Shown: piece by piece, positions 61,706-64,000 of the stretch
How the letters are laid out: every line of letters starts with the position of its first letter
Position numbering within the stretch: the stretch's first letter is position 1
Assembly: GCA_037043235.1 (NCBI GenBank)
Contig: JAWRVZ010000462.1
Span: 182,934-246,933 of the forward strand
DNA from: Rhodeus uyekii
Lineage: Eukaryota > Chordata > Actinopteri > Cypriniformes > Acheilognathidae
Direction: 5' to 3'
DNA length: 64,000 bases
Position numbers and translations under genes: made by a program
The notes under the pieces: generated by a model
Database searches by the model: none
What the model was told of the DNA's origin: nothing
The model's input: only the letters and a program-made list of their open reading frames with translations

Positions 61706-61754
61706 ATTGCACTCGTCTCGTGCTGACGTCTGCGAATTTCTCATCAGAAGTTAT

Positions 61755-62412
61755 TGTAGCCTGATCCTCCTGATGTTGCACAGGCCATGGTCATTTCCAG
61801 GCTTGATAAATGCAATTCTCTTTTGATCAGACTTCCTGCTAGTCCAATCAACCCCTGCAACTGTTCAGAACGCCACAGCTTGTCTGGTCTTCAACCAACC
61901 CAAAATAACTCATGTCACACCACTCCTCATTTCACTACACTTGCAGCATGCATCAAATTCAAAGCACTGACTCTTGCATACAGAATTTACACAAGCTCAG
62001 CACCTTCATACTTCCACTCAATGTTACAAATCTACACACCTACCAGAAACCTTCGCTCTATCAATGAGCGACGACTCGCGGTTCCATCACAGAGAGGCAA
62101 AAAATCCCTCTCAAGAACATTTTTATTCACTGCTCCTTACTGGTGGAAGAATCTCGCTGCCCTCATCCAGAATGTAGATTCCTTGTCAAGGTTTAAAATA
62201 CTATTGAAAACACATCTCTTCCATGAGCACTTAACATGACACACGAACACATTTTGTTTTTATTGAAGGTAAAATAATATCAAATACTATGCTAAGTTGA
62301 TTTTATACTATAATATCGTGTCTGGGATGGATAAGATTTCAAATAAATATTGTAAATAAATAATAATAAATAATAATAATAAATAAATAAATATGTTTTT
62401 AAATAAATATTT
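61755..62412 (+). mobile_element. 5'-truncated LINE 3' end (L2/CR1-like)
   Basis: The fragment starts near 61755, carries the last part of a non-LTR reverse-transcriptase frame, a stop at 62237-62239, a short 3' UTR and an A/T-rich run of AAAT and AAT repeats at 62338-62396. Truncation from the 5' side with the 3' end kept is typical of LINE copies. The clade is inferred from protein similarity from memory. Confidence 0.7.
61787..62239 (+). pseudogene. LINE reverse-transcriptase C-terminal remnant
   Basis: An open frame of 150 codons whose ends resemble the region after the catalytic domain in fish L2/CR1-type LINEs: VISRLDKCNSLL near residue 2, IKFKALTLAYRIY near 56, SAPSYFHSML near 70, AVPSQRGKKSLSRTF near 97, and FKILLKTHLFHEHL at the end. 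The middle is out of frame: at 61866-61940 the family-like sequence is in another frame (QNATACLVFNQPK), so there is a frameshift near 61863 and a small deletion near 61940. Only the tail of the protein is present and the catalytic motifs are absent. It cannot be functional. Confidence 0.75.
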
Positions 62413-63524
62413 CAGGTGAATTGTCACATTCAGTTGCTTTGTCTTTATTAAATTATGACTTACTGGCACAATAAGAAAACTTTCTTGTGAACTTCAGAGA
62501 AGATACAGGTTTTTGAACAAAGAAAAGATTGTTTCAAGATCATCATAAGAAGAATTATGGGTGGAAAATACCTTTCCTGGTCACTCCATCTTGTTTAATG
62601 GTAATTTTCTAGAACTAGATTGAATTAAAAAAAATTATAACTGACTAAATTCATGAAATCAGGAATGCTGTCATCACTGGGGTAATGAGATGGAAATGTT
62701 GACCATGGATCCATGATTATGCAGAAATCTACAATTTATTCTTAAAAATAGCTCATGAGCAGTAACAAAAGTATAGGAAAAATCTTAAATTAGACGAATA
62801 ATAAAATGCATTTGAGAAAAATTTGCTATGCTTAAGCCAACAATTGTAAATTATGATAAAACAGAAAAAGAGGTTCATAAGAGTCTAAAATGAAGTGTAG
62901 TTACTAGATTCAGAAAGGTTTGACGAAGTTGTGTTCAGATTTTGTGGAAGTACACATCTAAACTTGTATGTTCCCCATTTAGATCGGAACCGGCTGATCA
63001 GCAGACTTGGAGAAAATGGCCAGTGTGAGTGTGAATGAGTATGAATGAGAGATGGTGAGAGATGGTGTCTGAAGAGATACTAAGGCAAATCAAACTTTTG
63101 ACAAAACAGCTGTATTTGAATTTAAAATGTGGGCCCACAGGGCAAATTATGCCCAAGAAAAATAATGACCGTGGATGAATTGGAAGAAGTTTCCTGGTCA
63201 AAACCTAGGTCAATATTGTTGTGGCAGAAAGAAACAACAGTGCCACATTTGCGCAGCGAATAACTTTTAACTTTCTTTACAGATTATCATGATGGAGCTG
63301 ATTTTGTATCAAAAGTATTAAATGCTGCCTTGTAACTTTTAACTTGAACACAGTGGGTTGAGTGCTTTCCAAAGACCTAAGAAATTTTGAGATAGTGAAT
63401 ACAATCAAGACTAATGGTAAAAGATAAAAGGACCTCAAAAATGCAAATCATTAAATTTTGAGAAAGATATTATAAGGGAATAAGGGATAAAGCATTAAAC
63501 TCTCCTGTTAAGAAAACAGAAGAG
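62413..63524. other. Unassigned non-coding DNA
   Basis: AT-rich single-copy-looking sequence. I see no family-like frame, RNA gene or tandem repeat beyond a few GAATGAGAGATGGTGAGAG-type slippages near 63035-63070 and a 7-bp inverted repeat TGTGGCA/TGCCACA near 63220-63250. Confidence 0.5.
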
Positions 63525-64000
63525 CATCAGATAGGGACCAGGTCAGCACTCAGCCCACATAAACTTTCCACAGGTCACAAAGAAGGATAATGAGCCCGAA
63601 GAGCAGATGTTATCACTAACAACAATAGTTAAGGTCTCATTCACAGGAGACACCTGGACATGCCTTGCAGCAACTAATCCCCCATCCAGAACTCTACAGG
63701 AGACCAGAGTGGTCCTGCAGTAAAGGGGGAGGATTGATTATGCAGATAAAAACAGAATACCACACAGAAAACTCTGACAATTCAAATCGTACTCGCTAAG
63801 GTTAAACATGTTGTGAGAGAATAGGAGTTTGTTAGGGGCATTAGTGGGACTAGCAATCCTGATCACAGGAACAATATATTTAGTAGACTACCTAAGAAAA
63901 AATCAAAGGAAAAAAGGGAAAGAAGGGATTATTGTTTGAGCCATTATTGGGGCATTGGGGGATGTGAAATTAACTATGAGGTAGGGTCAACCATTTGATT
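63525..64000 (+). other. Weak coding-like remnant, possible retroelement fragment
   Basis: An open stretch without a convincing start runs from about 63531 to a stop at 63723. A separate 40-codon frame at 63817-63939 encodes a hydrophobic segment of about 20 residues followed by a lysine/arginine-rich tail and a stop, and its last codons lie in a purine-rich run (63905-63928). A membrane segment, basic tail and purine tract in this order would fit the end of an envelope gene before a long terminal repeat, but no LTR, primer site or protein family is recognisable and the window ends. A chance pattern is just as possible. Confidence 0.2.

Noticed and set aside
62998..63201. 67-codon open frame on the minus strand with a hydrophobic start
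   Set aside because: Low-complexity ISSD/HTHTG ending comes from slipped GAGTGTGAATGAG repeats; nothing recognisable.
63280..63300. Splice-acceptor-like TTTCTTTACAG
   Set aside because: A lone pyrimidine-AG match with no coding exon after it; such matches are expected by chance.

Overview
The window is vertebrate, most likely teleost fish, repetitive DNA. I find no intact protein-coding gene, tRNA, rRNA or CRISPR array. The fish call rests on two things: the fish-type non-LTR retrotransposon pieces on both flanks, and my recollection (not a search) that the GGGGCCAAGCACC motif is widespread in teleost genomes. The species cannot be fixed from the sequence.

Layout. 1-87 looks like the 3' tail of a non-LTR retrotransposon. 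88-58680 is one continuous head-to-tail macrosatellite of 37 units, numbered U1-U37 here, all on the + strand. 58681-60631 is a strongly decayed unit-like edge that ends in the same terminal motif as the array units. 60749-61270 is an AT-rich minisatellite. 61525-61705 holds a perfect 38-bp inverted repeat with a 12-nt loop, a diverged third arm and a heptamer repeat. 61755-62412 is a 5'-truncated, frameshifted LINE reverse-transcriptase 3' end with an A/T-rich tail. 62413-64000 is mostly unassigned, with a weak coding-like remnant at the very end.

Array architecture. Units fall into three classes. Class A (about 1.8-2.0 kb, 12 units) carries two copies of an internal module of about 0.72 kb. 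Class B (about 1.5-1.7 kb, 19 units) carries one full module and a second that switches to other sequence. Class C (about 1.07-1.1 kb, 6 units) carries one. Order: AABB AABBB ABB AABBBBBBBB CC AAA CCC BB C AA BBB. Each unit starts with a TTA/TTC microsatellite and ends with a GCTTGGCCCC motif, a small palindrome and TATATTTA. At 18 junctions one to three copies of a cassette of about 55 bp are inserted (31 in all). Its first 12 bases pair with the preceding unit's end to form a 12-bp hairpin stem. Higher-order duplications (offsets about 7.04, 6.99, 5.09, 23.8 and 28.1 kb) show recent turnover.

Possible role. Nothing shows function. Two regulatory-looking motifs do recur with the units: a perfect CRE palindrome (TGACGTCA) in all 37, and CTCF-core-like motifs (CCACTAGGGGGCAG type), all on the minus strand. 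This makes a CTCF-decorated macrosatellite the most interesting testable hypothesis. The many short open frames in the array are by-products of repeat copies; differences between copies look unconstrained at the protein level.
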